DNA from: Martinezella rhizogenes
Lineage (GTDB): Bacteria; Pseudomonadota; Alphaproteobacteria; Rhizobiales; Rhizobiaceae
NCBI GenBank assembly: GCA_013322215.1
Contig: JAAMEZ010000014.1
Span: 1-64,000 of the forward strand
DNA: 64,000 nt
Direction of reading: 5' to 3'
The translations under genes and the position numbers were made by a program. Each line of letters opens with the position of its first letter. Positions within the stretch are counted from its first letter, which is position 1. Below, piece by piece: positions 7,341-14,696 of this stretch. The notes under the pieces were generated by a model. It saw nothing but the letters and a program-made list of their open reading frames with translations, was not told the origin of the DNA and did no database searches.

Positions 7341-7838
7341 CTATCGCCGCGTGCGAACGGCAAGATTGGTATCGTGGCCGGTAATGCCACTTGCCTGACG
7401 AGAGATCGCCTCCGCCCGTTGCTTGGCTTCGTGATTGTCGACGGAGCCTTCGATGATGACGCGCCCATGGCTCACGGTTACGAAGATGCCGGCGGCATCC
7501 AACAGACCATCCGCTTCCAATTTCCTTGTGATCTCCGCCCGAATTTCCGCGTCCGTTCTTTCCCGAATAGGGGCGGAGCCGGGCATTGTTCTGAGATCGG
7601 CAATCCTTGCGGAGATTTTATTGGCCGCTTGTTGGCGATGCGCATCGCATTCGGCCGAATCCTCGCAGCGTGCATCGTCGGTCCCATGGTCAGGTCGGGT
7701 CGCGGCAGAGGCGTTTTCTCCCCGCGCAGCCACGATATCCCCGGAACCACCCGCTGCCTGATCGAACGCCCGCAGTGTACGGGTATCACCGCGATCCGGT
7801 GAACCCTTTTCTGATGCCTTGTTCCCGATTTCAGTCAT
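7341..7838 (-). CDS. BON-domain protein
   Basis: A 165-residue protein with a disordered, charged N-terminal half and a C-terminal BON domain (about residues 95-160): R.DAEIRAEITRKLEADGLLD, then V.V..G.VIIEGSVDNHEAKQRAE. BON domains bind phospholipid or surfaces and occur in osmotic-stress proteins such as OsmY. There is no signal peptide, so the protein is probably cytoplasmic. ATG 7838 is preferred; ATG 7850 is in frame. An EcfG-type promoter lies upstream and a membrane peptide gene follows. Confidence 0.82.
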   Translation of the reverse strand: MTEIGNKASEKGSPDRGDTRTLRAFDQAAGGSGDIVAARGENASAATRPDHGTDDARCEDSAECDAHRQQAANKISARIADLRTMPGSAPIRERTDAEIRAEITRKLEADGLLDAAGIFVTVSHGRVIIEGSVDNHEAKQRAEAISRQASGITGHDTNLAVRTRR

Positions 7839-7884
7839 CGTTGTCTCCATGGTTCATGGAATTCATCCACATTTCAGGAGGAAC

Positions 7885-7909
7885 AACCACAGCCGCACGG
7901 GAATGTTCC
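7885..7909 (-). promoter_or_regulatory. EcfG-type promoter of BON gene
   Basis: GGAAC (7909-7905), 16 bases, GGTT (7888-7885) on the minus strand, 47 bases before the BON start. Confidence 0.6.
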
Positions 7910-7925
7910 GGGATCAAGCCTCGTA

Positions 7926-8678
7926 TCACGTCCCCGTTGTCAACATCTCGAAGGATATAATCTTGTGATGCTCCTGAAGCGCGACAAGCAATTGCGCGCC
8001 GCCGCCATCCGTTCCGGCCTGCCGCCACCGCACCTCATAGGAGACATGCGCCGTGGCCGCCGTCGGGCCGGTGGTCTTGCCGACGAAGGAAAAAGCATAG
8101 CCACGCGGTCCGAGCGCGGTTTGCATGCCGGTGATCGCGATGCCGGCGTCCGGCGGAAATTCGATCACGAGACGTGCCTTTTGCTTGCGCGGGATCAGCC
8201 TGTCGAACCATTTGAGCGGCGACAGCACAACAAAAGCGATGACGGCGCCGCCCAAGCCGACGACGAGTTGGCCACCGCCAATGCAAAGACCGATGGCCGT
8301 CATGACCCAAAGGGTTGCCGCCGTCGTCACGCCGATCGCAAGATCACCCCGCCTGAGAATGGCGCCACCCCCGATGAAACCGACCCCCGTCAGCACGCCG
8401 AGCGGGAAGCGCAGCACATCCATCGAGGCGAAGGATTGCGGCGTCTTGCCCAATGTCGACAGCAACAGATTGGCCTGGATCATCGTCAGACATGCGGCGA
8501 GCCCCACCAGGATCGTGGTGCGAAACCCGGCCGCGTGCCCGCCGATCTCGCGATTGATCCCGATCAAGGCCCCAGCGGCGACAACCAGCACCAAACGGAC
8601 GGCAATGTCCAACCAGTTCGGACCCAGGGGCATACCAGCCGTCAGATTTAGCAACGCATCCTCCTGCAGAAGAGTCAT
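7926..8678 (-). CDS. MgtC/SapB family membrane protein
   Basis: A 250-residue protein with an MgtC-type N-terminal membrane domain of four to five helices. It includes the conserved R-x(n)-GALIGINREI motif after helix 1, GFRTTILVGLAA, and GFIGGGAILR. The C-terminal half is a soluble ACT-like domain. MgtC proteins modulate ATP synthase and magnesium or phosphate homeostasis under stress in pathogens. The start is set at 8678, before the first helix, because upstream residues are unlike the family. A candidate EcfG promoter overlaps the upstream region. Confidence 0.88.
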   Translation of the reverse strand: MTLLQEDALLNLTAGMPLGPNWLDIAVRLVLVVAAGALIGINREIGGHAAGFRTTILVGLAACLTMIQANLLLSTLGKTPQSFASMDVLRFPLGVLTGVGFIGGGAILRRGDLAIGVTTAATLWVMTAIGLCIGGGQLVVGLGGAVIAFVVLSPLKWFDRLIPRKQKARLVIEFPPDAGIAITGMQTALGPRGYAFSFVGKTTGPTAATAHVSYEVRWRQAGTDGGGAQLLVALQEHHKIISFEMLTTGT

Positions 8679-8700
8679 CACAACGATTTTCTCGTGTGAG

Positions 8701-8726
8701 AACAGCGCCGACGAGCATTTCGTTCC
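8701..8726 (-). promoter_or_regulatory. Possible EcfG-type promoter of mgtC-like gene
   Basis: GGAAC (8726-8722), 17 bases, TGTT (8704-8701) on the minus strand: the N19 variant of GGAAC-N18/19-TT, 22 bases before ATG 8678. Confidence 0.5.
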
Positions 8727-8953
8727 ATATGTCGACATGTCACGCATTTCGCCATCGAAAGATGGCACGACTGCCTCACGGTCACTAAGATAAACATGAC
8801 CAAGGGAAGCGTGCGTACTTTTCGAATGTCGGAGATCTTAGAAGACATCAAACGCCCCAACCGTCTTCGCGTTTCAGCCCCTCTGGGATTCTTCGACGCC
8901 CACAAAATGAAACCAATCAAGTCGCACTACGTTTGCTTCCGAGAGGAAACGTC

Positions 8954-10324
8954 ATGCAATCGCAGACACAGCACGATGCGCTACACTCGAAGTTTTACCC
9001 CGCCTCTCTCACTGTTCTTTGCCTGGGCGTGATCGTTGCGCAAGTCGACACTTCGGTTGTCAACCTTGCGGTTCAGCCGATCGGCAAGAGCCTTCAGGCA
9101 TCGGTGACACAATTGCAATGGGTCGTCGATGCCTACAACCTTGTCTACGCCGCCCTTCTCATCAGCGGCGGCCTACTTGCCGATCTTTATGGACGTCGCC
9201 TGATTTTCATTGTCGGCTGCGTCATCTTCACAATCGCAAGTCTTGGATGCGCCCTGGCTCCAACGATCGCCATCCTGATCGGCGCCAGAGCGGTAACAGG
9301 GTTGGGCTCGGCTATCCTGATACCAGCCTCGCTTTCCCTCATTCGAGTGATCTATCCTGACGAGCGAATTCGCGGCCGAGCGTTGGGCATCTGGGCCGGC
9401 TGCAATGGCGTTTCGCTTGCCATTGGGCCAAGCCTTGGCGGGTATCTAATTCACAGTTTCGGATGGCGCGCTGTCTTCCTCGTCGTCGTTCCGATCGGTG
9501 TGATGGCCGCTATCGGTGCATTGCTTTGGGTTCCGGAAAGTGCGGACCGAGAGGGAAGAACCTTCGATGCGCCTGGGCAGTTGTTGGGCATAGTCTCCCT
9601 GGCAGGCATCACGCTTGCAGCAATTCAGTCCTCGCATTTTCCGGTCGTCTGGACCATCCTGCTGACGCTTTGCGGCTTCGGTTTGTTGTCGCTCTTCGTT
9701 GTGGCGGAACGGCGCCTGGGTCAGCGAGCTCTCATGCCGTTATCGATGTTTTCCACTGGGCAGTTCAACGGTGCGATTGCCGGAACGGCCGCAATGACGT
9801 TCGGCATGTATGGGACACTTTTTCTGTTCCCACTTGCGTCCCTCAGTCTGGATAGGCTGGCTCCAACCGGGGTCGGACTGGCACTCCTGCCGATGGCGCT
9901 CAGTTTTGTGGCGATTTCACCTTTCTCCGGCTTCTTTTCAGAATATCTGGGAAAAAGGCACACCATTAGCATCGGGTTGGCGACAATAGGATTGGGGAAC
10001 ATAGCACTCGGTATCGCTTTTGCCGATAGCCTGTTGATCGCCGAGGAATTCGGTTTGCTTCTGACCGGTATCGGAATGGGGATGGCGACCGGACCTCTTA
10101 CCGCAGTTGCAGTTTCCAGCGTCGCCCGCGAGCGCGCCGGAACAGCAAGCGCACTGATCAACGTCGCTCGCATGGTTGGTGCAACGATCGGTGTGGCGGC
10201 GCTTGGATCGGTCTACGCATTCCTCCGAGAACCCGCCCTCGGCTTCATCGTTGCCATGCTTTGCGGCGGTAGCATTCAGCTCTTTGGCAGCATCGCAACC
10301 TGGCGATATCTCAAGGGGGCGTGA
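8954..10324 (+). CDS. MFS transporter, DHA2 14-helix type
   Basis: A 456-residue multidrug or metabolite efflux pump. DTSVVNLAVQPI near the N-terminus is the DHA2 hallmark. LLADLYGRRLIF is motif A, and GIWAGCNGVSLAIGPSLGGYL is motif C, which marks antiporters. About fourteen hydrophobic segments are present. ATG 8954 has GAGAGGAAAC upstream and is preferred over an earlier in-frame codon at 8933. No adaptor protein is adjacent, in contrast to the EmrAB-like pair at the left edge. The substrate is unknown. Confidence 0.88.
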   Translation: MQSQTQHDALHSKFYPASLTVLCLGVIVAQVDTSVVNLAVQPIGKSLQASVTQLQWVVDAYNLVYAALLISGGLLADLYGRRLIFIVGCVIFTIASLGCALAPTIAILIGARAVTGLGSAILIPASLSLIRVIYPDERIRGRALGIWAGCNGVSLAIGPSLGGYLIHSFGWRAVFLVVVPIGVMAAIGALLWVPESADREGRTFDAPGQLLGIVSLAGITLAAIQSSHFPVVWTILLTLCGFGLLSLFVVAERRLGQRALMPLSMFSTGQFNGAIAGTAAMTFGMYGTLFLFPLASLSLDRLAPTGVGLALLPMALSFVAISPFSGFFSEYLGKRHTISIGLATIGLGNIALGIAFADSLLIAEEFGLLLTGIGMGMATGPLTAVAVSSVARERAGTASALINVARMVGATIGVAALGSVYAFLREPALGFIVAMLCGGSIQLFGSIATWRYLKGA

Positions 10325-10372
10325 GGTCCGTCGATGGCGCAACGTCGCCTCGTAGCTTCCTCGACTCCGTGA

Positions 10373-10747
10373 CTACTTTTCCGCTCGTTGCAAAAGAATA
10401 CGCATCTCGTCGAACCGTCGCTTGCGGTCAGCATCGCTGTCATTAGGCGCATAACAGATGGTTGATACGCAGAACCTGGCAAGATTATGAGGTTTGTCGG
10501 GCTTGTCGAATTCGCATTCGAACGTGTCGGTCATTTCCGCAGGCGACGTTCCCTGACGGGTGGAATAGGCCATGCGCACACCAGGCGGCTTCAATTCCGG
10601 AAAGGATTGGACAGCGCCTATTGCGAGGCTTTCCGACAGGAAGAAGTTCTTAGCCACGATTTTGCAGGTTGCTTCAAGATCGGCGGATTGCGCGAGAGCC
10701 GCCGTCGGCATCAGCGCAAGGCCGAATAAAATCAGGGGCTTGATCAC
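10373..10747 (-). CDS. Exported hypothetical protein
   Basis: A 124-residue protein with a Sec signal peptide (MPTAALAQ, cleaved near residue 18) and a small mature domain with four cysteines, probably two disulfides. The GTG start at 10747 is chosen because AAGGAGG stands five bases before it and the signal peptide begins there. No family is recognised. It converges with the MFS gene and is divergent from the DUF1236 gene. Confidence 0.7.
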   Translation of the reverse strand: MIKPLILFGLALMPTAALAQSADLEATCKIVAKNFFLSESLAIGAVQSFPELKPPGVRMAYSTRQGTSPAEMTDTFECEFDKPDKPHNLARFCVSTICYAPNDSDADRKRRFDEMRILLQRAEK

Positions 10748-10937
10748 AGTAACCTCCTTCAGCGGGGTTCCAGACTGTTTCAGAACGCAAACAACAAAGA
10801 AAGGAATGCCGATCACGTTGCAAAGTTCCTCCAAACAGCCCCCTGGAATGATCAAAAGTTGCAGCAAGACGACAAAGTTCCTGGAAATTTCGCCACCGCA
10901 GAGACGGGCTGCAGCACGCTGGAAGCCCACGGCAAGC

Positions 10938-10965
10938 CTTCAGTCGCATGCCCATGCGACTGAAG
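10938..10965. repeat. Perfect 13-bp inverted repeat in a divergent intergenic region
   Basis: CTTCAGTCGCATG (10938-10950) and CATGCGACTGAAG (10953-10965) are perfect complements separated by two bases. The palindrome sits between the exported protein gene (10747, minus) and the DUF1236 gene (11059, plus), eleven bases before an EcfG-type -35 element. It may be an operator or a cruciform. It is the only strong feature of the 10748-11058 gap apart from that promoter. Confidence 0.7.
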
Positions 10966-10975
10966 TCCCAACGCC

Positions 10976-11000
10976 GGAACACGAGGCCTGTCACCTTGTT
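10976..11000 (+). promoter_or_regulatory. EcfG-type promoter of DUF1236 gene
   Basis: GGAAC (10976-10980), 16 bases, TGTT (10997-11000), 58 bases before the ATG at 11059. Confidence 0.55.
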
Positions 11001-11058
11001 CGTCCTATAGCGGCGGAAACACGCCGCCATCCGCTCAACAGCAAGAAGAGAGAGAGAC

Positions 11059-11892
11059 ATGAAGACGACGAATAGACTTGCCGCTCTGATGACGGCCCTT
11101 TCCATCAGCGTTTCCTTCGCGGCTATTACACCCGCAAGCGCGCAGGATACTCAAGTCATCCCCAAAGGGGGGACGCACGACAGCAAGCCGTCGACCACCC
11201 AACAGCAGCCGGAGTCCGGAACCTCCACCAAAGGCATGAAGGGAAATGCAGGTAATTCCACCGGCCAGGCTCCGGCTCAATCCGCGCCGGGGGATCAGGA
11301 TTCGAACTCGAATGGCAACCAGAAGGGGAGCTCGATGGGGGCCGGATCAACAGATCAGACAGGAGGCCAATCCGGAGCTCAAATTCAACAGGGCAACGGT
11401 GCCAAGGGAGGATCGAACAAGAGTTCAGCATCTCCGCAGTCCGGCGGAACCAAGAGCTCGAACGATTTGCAAGGTGCAGATCAAAACGGCACCGACAAGG
11501 CAGGCTCTACCGGAAGCTCGGGTGGCAATATGAAATCCCCCAACGGCACAAAGCAGGGTCAGCAACCAGACACGACCGGGGGTGAGACAGGAGGCAAAAC
11601 GACGACAAAAACAAATCCGGAGAGCGGCACGCAAGTCCAGGTATCGGTCGAACAGCAGACGCAGATCCGGCAGGTGGTCAAAGAGGTTCATGTCACCCCC
11701 ATCCGCGAGACGGATTTTGCGGTATCGGTAGGCTCGGCCATTCCTCGGAAGATCGAGCTGGAACCACTGCCGCCACGAATCGTCCAAATCGTTCCGCAAT
11801 ATAAGGCGTATCGCTTCTTTGTGCTTGCGGACGGGCGGATCGTTATCGTCGATCCCTCAACATTCACGATCGTCTACATCATCGACGCCTAG
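11059..11892 (+). CDS. Exported DUF1236-domain protein
   Basis: A 277-residue periplasmic or surface protein. A Sec signal peptide ends near residue 28 (TPASAQ). It is followed by about 140 residues of Ser/Gly/Gln/Asn/Lys-rich disordered sequence and then a C-terminal DUF1236 region (about 195-277) with TPI-ETDF-V-VG--IPR and a closing YRFFVLADGRIVIVDPST beta hairpin. DUF1236 proteins are common in Rhizobiales with no known function. An EcfG-type promoter and a large palindrome lie upstream. A hairpin follows the stop. Confidence 0.85.
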   Translation: MKTTNRLAALMTALSISVSFAAITPASAQDTQVIPKGGTHDSKPSTTQQQPESGTSTKGMKGNAGNSTGQAPAQSAPGDQDSNSNGNQKGSSMGAGSTDQTGGQSGAQIQQGNGAKGGSNKSSASPQSGGTKSSNDLQGADQNGTDKAGSTGSSGGNMKSPNGTKQGQQPDTTGGETGGKTTTKTNPESGTQVQVSVEQQTQIRQVVKEVHVTPIRETDFAVSVGSAIPRKIELEPLPPRIVQIVPQYKAYRFFVLADGRIVIVDPSTFTIVYIIDA

Positions 11893-11901
11893 TTATAGTA
11901 A

Positions 11902-11936
11902 TTGGCGGACGTCAGAGATTTCATGGCGTCCGCCAA
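11902..11936 (+). terminator. 10-bp inverted repeat after DUF1236 gene
   Basis: TTGGCGGACG (11902-11911) and CGTCCGCCAA (11927-11936) pair perfectly around a 15-base loop, ten bases past the stop. No T-run follows. It may terminate the transcript. Confidence 0.5.
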
Positions 11937-11975
11937 GGACTGCACATCCAGATGACGCTGGATTTCGTTCTTTAT

Positions 11976-11997
11976 AGCTCTTGAAGGGATTCGAACC
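11976..11997 (-). repeat. tRNA-3'-end-like repeat R1, before the VapBC module
   Basis: Read on the minus strand, this 22-bp block runs GGTTCGAATCC, one variable base, then TTCAAGAGC and a final T. This matches tRNA positions 52-73 (T-loop TTCGAAT, T-stem 3' side, seven acceptor bases, discriminator). Minus-strand sequence further upstream (to about 12040) also looks like a degraded anticodon arm and variable loop. No complete cloverleaf could be built, so it is a remnant. It stands before the VapBC genes. Confidence 0.6.
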
Positions 11998-12200
11998 GTG
12001 GACCTCCGCAATATTCTCGGACCCGAGCCACCGATGGCACCGACTTCAACTTCGCGGCTCAATTCCAATATCCTATGGAATGAGAGCATCGCGCTACCTT
12101 ACTTTTGTAGACCACGTTCCGTGTATGGAAGCGAAAGCAGGCGTAGATTTAATCACCAAATGGTGCTATTTCTGACGTCATATAACACGGAGGCCAGCTG

Positions 12201-12401
12201 ATGCGCTCAACCATCAATCTCGACGACGCCCTCATGGACAGGGCTAGATTATTGACCGGCACCAAAGAAACCGCAGCACTCGTCCGCCAGGCGTTGGAGA
12301 CGCTGGTTCGTGTGGAGTCCGGAAAACGCCTCATCGCTCTTGGGGGAACCATGCCGGATGCCGAGGCAGCTCCGCGCCGTCGGAGCACCGCGGTTAAGTG
12401 A
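12201..12401 (+). CDS. VapB-type antitoxin
   Basis: A 66-residue antitoxin. The N-terminal ribbon-helix-helix-like segment MRSTINLDDALMDRARLL should bind its own promoter, and the C-terminal tail (from about residue 40) should fill the toxin active site. GGAGG lies seven bases before the ATG. Its TGA overlaps the GTG of the toxin gene. It is transcribed with the PIN toxin, between repeats R1 and R2. Confidence 0.85.
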   Translation: MRSTINLDDALMDRARLLTGTKETAALVRQALETLVRVESGKRLIALGGTMPDAEAAPRRRSTAVK

Positions 12402-12781
12402 TATTAGTAGACACCTCGATCTGGATTGATCATTTCCGACATGGCGATGCCGAGCTACGAAGGATAATCGAAGACGATCGACTTCTTTGCCATCCGAGCG
12501 TGATCGGCGAGTTGGCGCTTGGCAGCCTTCGGGACCGTGGCAGCGTCATTGCTTTTTTGATAGCTCAGCGCGGAGCTGTTGTCGCCACGCACGACGAAGT
12601 CATGACGATGATCGATCGATACGGCATTTTCAGCATGGGTATTGGCTACATAGATGCCCATCTGCTAGCGTCCGTTCTCCTTGAGGAGAAAGTAACCTTG
12701 TGGACCAGAGACAAACGACTGCGGGCAGCGGCCGAAAAAGTGGGTGTCCCGCTGCATATACCAGCCGATGAGCCTCACTAG
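12398..12781 (+). CDS. vapC: VapC-type PIN-domain toxin
   Basis: A 127-residue PIN-domain ribonuclease. The acidic residues expected to bind magnesium are at Asp5 (LVDTSIW), Glu38 (IGELALG), Asp86 (YIDAHLL) and Asp105 (TRDKRL). VapC toxins usually cleave tRNA or the sarcin-ricin loop of 23S rRNA. GTG 12398 overlaps the antitoxin stop by four bases, so the two are translationally coupled. The length is normal and no key residue is missing, so the system is likely active. Confidence 0.92.
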   Translation: MILVDTSIWIDHFRHGDAELRRIIEDDRLLCHPSVIGELALGSLRDRGSVIAFLIAQRGAVVATHDEVMTMIDRYGIFSMGIGYIDAHLLASVLLEEKVTLWTRDKRLRAAAEKVGVPLHIPADEPH

Positions 12782-12835
12782 ATGCTCGAGCTTTATACTT
12801 AAATGGCCTTTTGAATAGGTTTTGCGAACCTTTAC

Positions 12836-12857
12836 TGCTCTTGAGCCGATTCGAACC
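12836..12857 (-). repeat. tRNA-3'-end-like repeat R2, left border of exonuclease module copy 1
   Basis: A 22-bp block of the same family as R1: on the minus strand GGTTCGAATC, then GGC and TCAAGAGCA. The perfect duplication begins inside it at 12848, so three bases (12845-12847) differ from the second copy at 44080. It stands 54 bases after the VapC stop. Confidence 0.65.
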
Positions 12858-12938
12858 GGCGCGGCTGTAGCTCTCGAATTATATTTCATATAGTGATCCG
12901 CCGGACAGAATAGACTGCGCTTCGACAACGATCTTAAG

Positions 12939-13103
12939 TTACGGTGAATTGGACCCGCCAGAGGACCCTTCTCCACATATCGCTTTTCCGCTTTCCTGGC
13001 TTCGCATATCGGGGTGAACCCCTTGCTGTTTGGTGCCCGGCAAAAAACCGGCCAGCAACTGTACAAGTCGTTCTTTCGACATCGGCGGGGCGGCTAAACG
13101 CAT
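12939..13103 (-). CDS. Possible 54-residue protein in the duplicated module
   Basis: A small frame with a good ribosome binding site: GGAGG stands eight bases before ATG 13103. The product has a short amphipathic N-terminal region (MSKERLVQLLAGFLPG) and a Gly/Ser-rich tail. It competes with a 71-residue Arg-rich frame (12934-13149) that overlaps the end of another 75-residue frame (13146-13373) as ATGA. I cannot decide which of these is translated. None resembles a known family. Identical in copy 2 (44183-44347). Confidence 0.3.
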   Translation of the reverse strand: MRLAAPPMSKERLVQLLAGFLPGTKQQGVHPDMRSQESGKAICGEGSSGGSNSP

Positions 13104-13675
13104 GATAGGCCTCCATTTTGACGCCTTGATCGTGCCAATGCATGCTCATGCGAGCAATGGCAGGGCGGGATCATCCCCAAATAATTTCACATGAGAACAT
13201 TTCCAGTCGATCTGAAGACAATGCAAATTCAAGGCAATCTGGCCTTGGTCGTAAAATGGTAGCCGACGGTTGGTCGAGTTGCTCCCACATACCGATCCGC
13301 TCGATGTTTCGGGCGGGGGCCACCCGGCGATGAGCGCCACAAGCCACTTCGTCCCTGCCGCGATTTTCCCCAATCCTCAACGATAGAGGCTGCCACAATC
13401 AGTTGCTCGAACGTTCGTCCTGTCACCGAAGGCTAGTCCGATGACAGGGCAGACCGCCGACGGGTGGCGTTGGTGTCGGCGACCGTGAGCAATCATCCAC
13501 TATCCGAATAGATAAGCGTTGAACACGGACCTTAGTCTGATGACGAGTGACCTTATTTCACTGCGCGGCTTGTGAGACTTAATACCGGTGGGTATCAGCT
13601 CGCGGCCACGACCGGGAGCTTCTCATGCAGTGACGAAGGCTTTAGATTCGTGCAATCCTTTCGATCGGACGAACC
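13104..13675. other. Leader region of the exonuclease module
   Basis: About 570 bp upstream of the exonuclease with no convincing gene. Minus-strand frame 13146-13373 (75 codons) is open but unrecognised. The plus strand is broken by stops. CCGAAGGCTAGTCCGATGACAGG and flanking GC-rich stretches could fold, but no known RNA was recognised. The perfect conservation with copy 2 is uninformative because the duplication is recent. Confidence 0.4.
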
Positions 13676-14650
13676 ATGACGTCTCAGTTGGACATGTTTT
13701 CGGACAATGCGCGCGCCGCCGTCAAATCGCCAGCGTCAAGCCTGCGTCTTCGACAGGTCGGTTCTACTCCCGACGAAGCCGAGATGGTGCGGATCCTGCA
13801 AGCAACCGGACGCTATCAGATTCTGAGAAAACTCGAAACTCGTCCGATTGCCGCCATTCCAAGACCTGGCTATCCCCTGCAGGGCGTCATCCTCGATACC
13901 GAGACCACCGGGCTCGATGCGAGAAAGGACGAGATCATCGAAATCGGCCTAATCGGCTTCACGTTCAATGAAGCAGGCGAGATCGGAGATGTAACCGGCA
14001 TCTACGGCGGGCTGCAGCAACCGAGCATCCCGATCCCGGCCGATGTTACCCGGCTGACCGGCATCACCGAGGCCATGGTCCTCGGCGAGAGGATCGACAT
14101 GCCGGCGGTTCGTGCGCTCATCGAGCCCGCCGATCTCATCATTGCCCACAATGCTGGCTTTGATCGGCCCTTTTGCGAGGCGTTCTCTTCGATCTTTGCC
14201 CGCAAGGCCTGGGCTTGTTCCAATTCCGAGATCGATTGGAGCGCCAGGGGATATGAGGGAACCAAGCTCGGCTACCTTATCAACCAGAGTGGTTATTTTC
14301 ACGTCGGGCATCGTGCTGTCGATGATTGCTTCGCGCTGCTGGAGGTGCTGGCGCTCTCTCAATCCGGTGTCGAACGAACACCCTTTGCCGAGCTTTATCA
14401 GGCAAGCCAGCGCTCACGCGTGCGCATCTTCGCGGAAAACTCACCCTTCGATCTCAAGGATCGGCTGAAAGAGCGAGGCTATCGCTGGTCCGACGGCAGT
14501 GATGGCCGGCCGAAATCGTGGTGGATCGAAATCGCCGAAGAAGCCATGGAAGACGAACTCCGCTTCCTGCGAACCGAGATCTACGGCTGGGATGCCGATC
14601 CGCCGGTCCAGCATTTGACGGCATTCGACCGCTTCAGGGCGCGAAAATAG
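13676..14650 (+). CDS. DEDDh 3'-5' exonuclease (DnaQ-like), copy 1
   Basis: A 324-residue exonuclease. Exo I is LDTETTG (Asp74, Glu76), Exo II is HNAGFD (Asp163) and Exo III is HRAVDDC (His212, Asp216 or Asp217), so all DEDDh catalytic residues are present. The N-terminal 65 residues and the C-terminal 60 residues (RGYRWSDG, KSWWIEI) are extensions beyond the minimal fold. The latter resembles a small C-terminal domain seen in stand-alone DnaQ-like proteins. It is not a polymerase proofreading subunit by context. It lies in a duplicated module between a toxin-antitoxin system and an ATPase, which suggests a mobile or defence-linked role (inference). Confidence 0.92.
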   Translation: MTSQLDMFSDNARAAVKSPASSLRLRQVGSTPDEAEMVRILQATGRYQILRKLETRPIAAIPRPGYPLQGVILDTETTGLDARKDEIIEIGLIGFTFNEAGEIGDVTGIYGGLQQPSIPIPADVTRLTGITEAMVLGERIDMPAVRALIEPADLIIAHNAGFDRPFCEAFSSIFARKAWACSNSEIDWSARGYEGTKLGYLINQSGYFHVGHRAVDDCFALLEVLALSQSGVERTPFAELYQASQRSRVRIFAENSPFDLKDRLKERGYRWSDGSDGRPKSWWIEIAEEAMEDELRFLRTEIYGWDADPPVQHLTAFDRFRARK

Positions 14651-14655
14651 TTCGT

Positions 14656-14677
14656 AGCAGTTGAAGAGAATCGAACT
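14656..14677 (-). repeat. tRNA-3'-end-like repeat R3, right border of module copy 1
   Basis: A diverged member of the 22-bp family: AGCAGTTGAA, then GAGAATCGAACT. The reverse complement keeps the GTTCGATTC T-loop (tRNA B-box) signature. The 1.8-kb duplication ends inside it at 14665. The stop codon of the DUF4143 ATPase gene lies 20 bases beyond. Confidence 0.5.
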
Positions 14678-14696
14678 TTAACCCCTGCCGCTTGTC

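Larger units (their letters stand above)
12848..14665. repeat. 1,818-bp direct duplication, copy 1 (exonuclease module)
   Basis: This segment recurs at 44092-45909 with an exact offset of 31,244 bp. The stretches compared are identical and the encoded proteins are identical. The left end starts within repeat R2 and the right end stops within repeat R3 at AGCAGTTGAA. It carries the DEDDh exonuclease gene and about 830 bp of upstream DNA with two or three small minus-strand frames. There is no transposase, no terminal inverted repeat and no evident target duplication. It is a very recent duplication, conversion or assembly event. Confidence 0.9.

Noticed and set aside
11976..12040. Intact tRNA gene at repeat R1
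   Set aside because: T-stem and anticodon stem have mismatches, and no matching D-arm or acceptor 5' strand was found.
12665..13066. A 133-codon minus-strand frame across repeat R2
   Set aside because: It runs through the module border and into vapC on the opposite strand. Composition is not protein-like and it changes past 12848 between the two copies.
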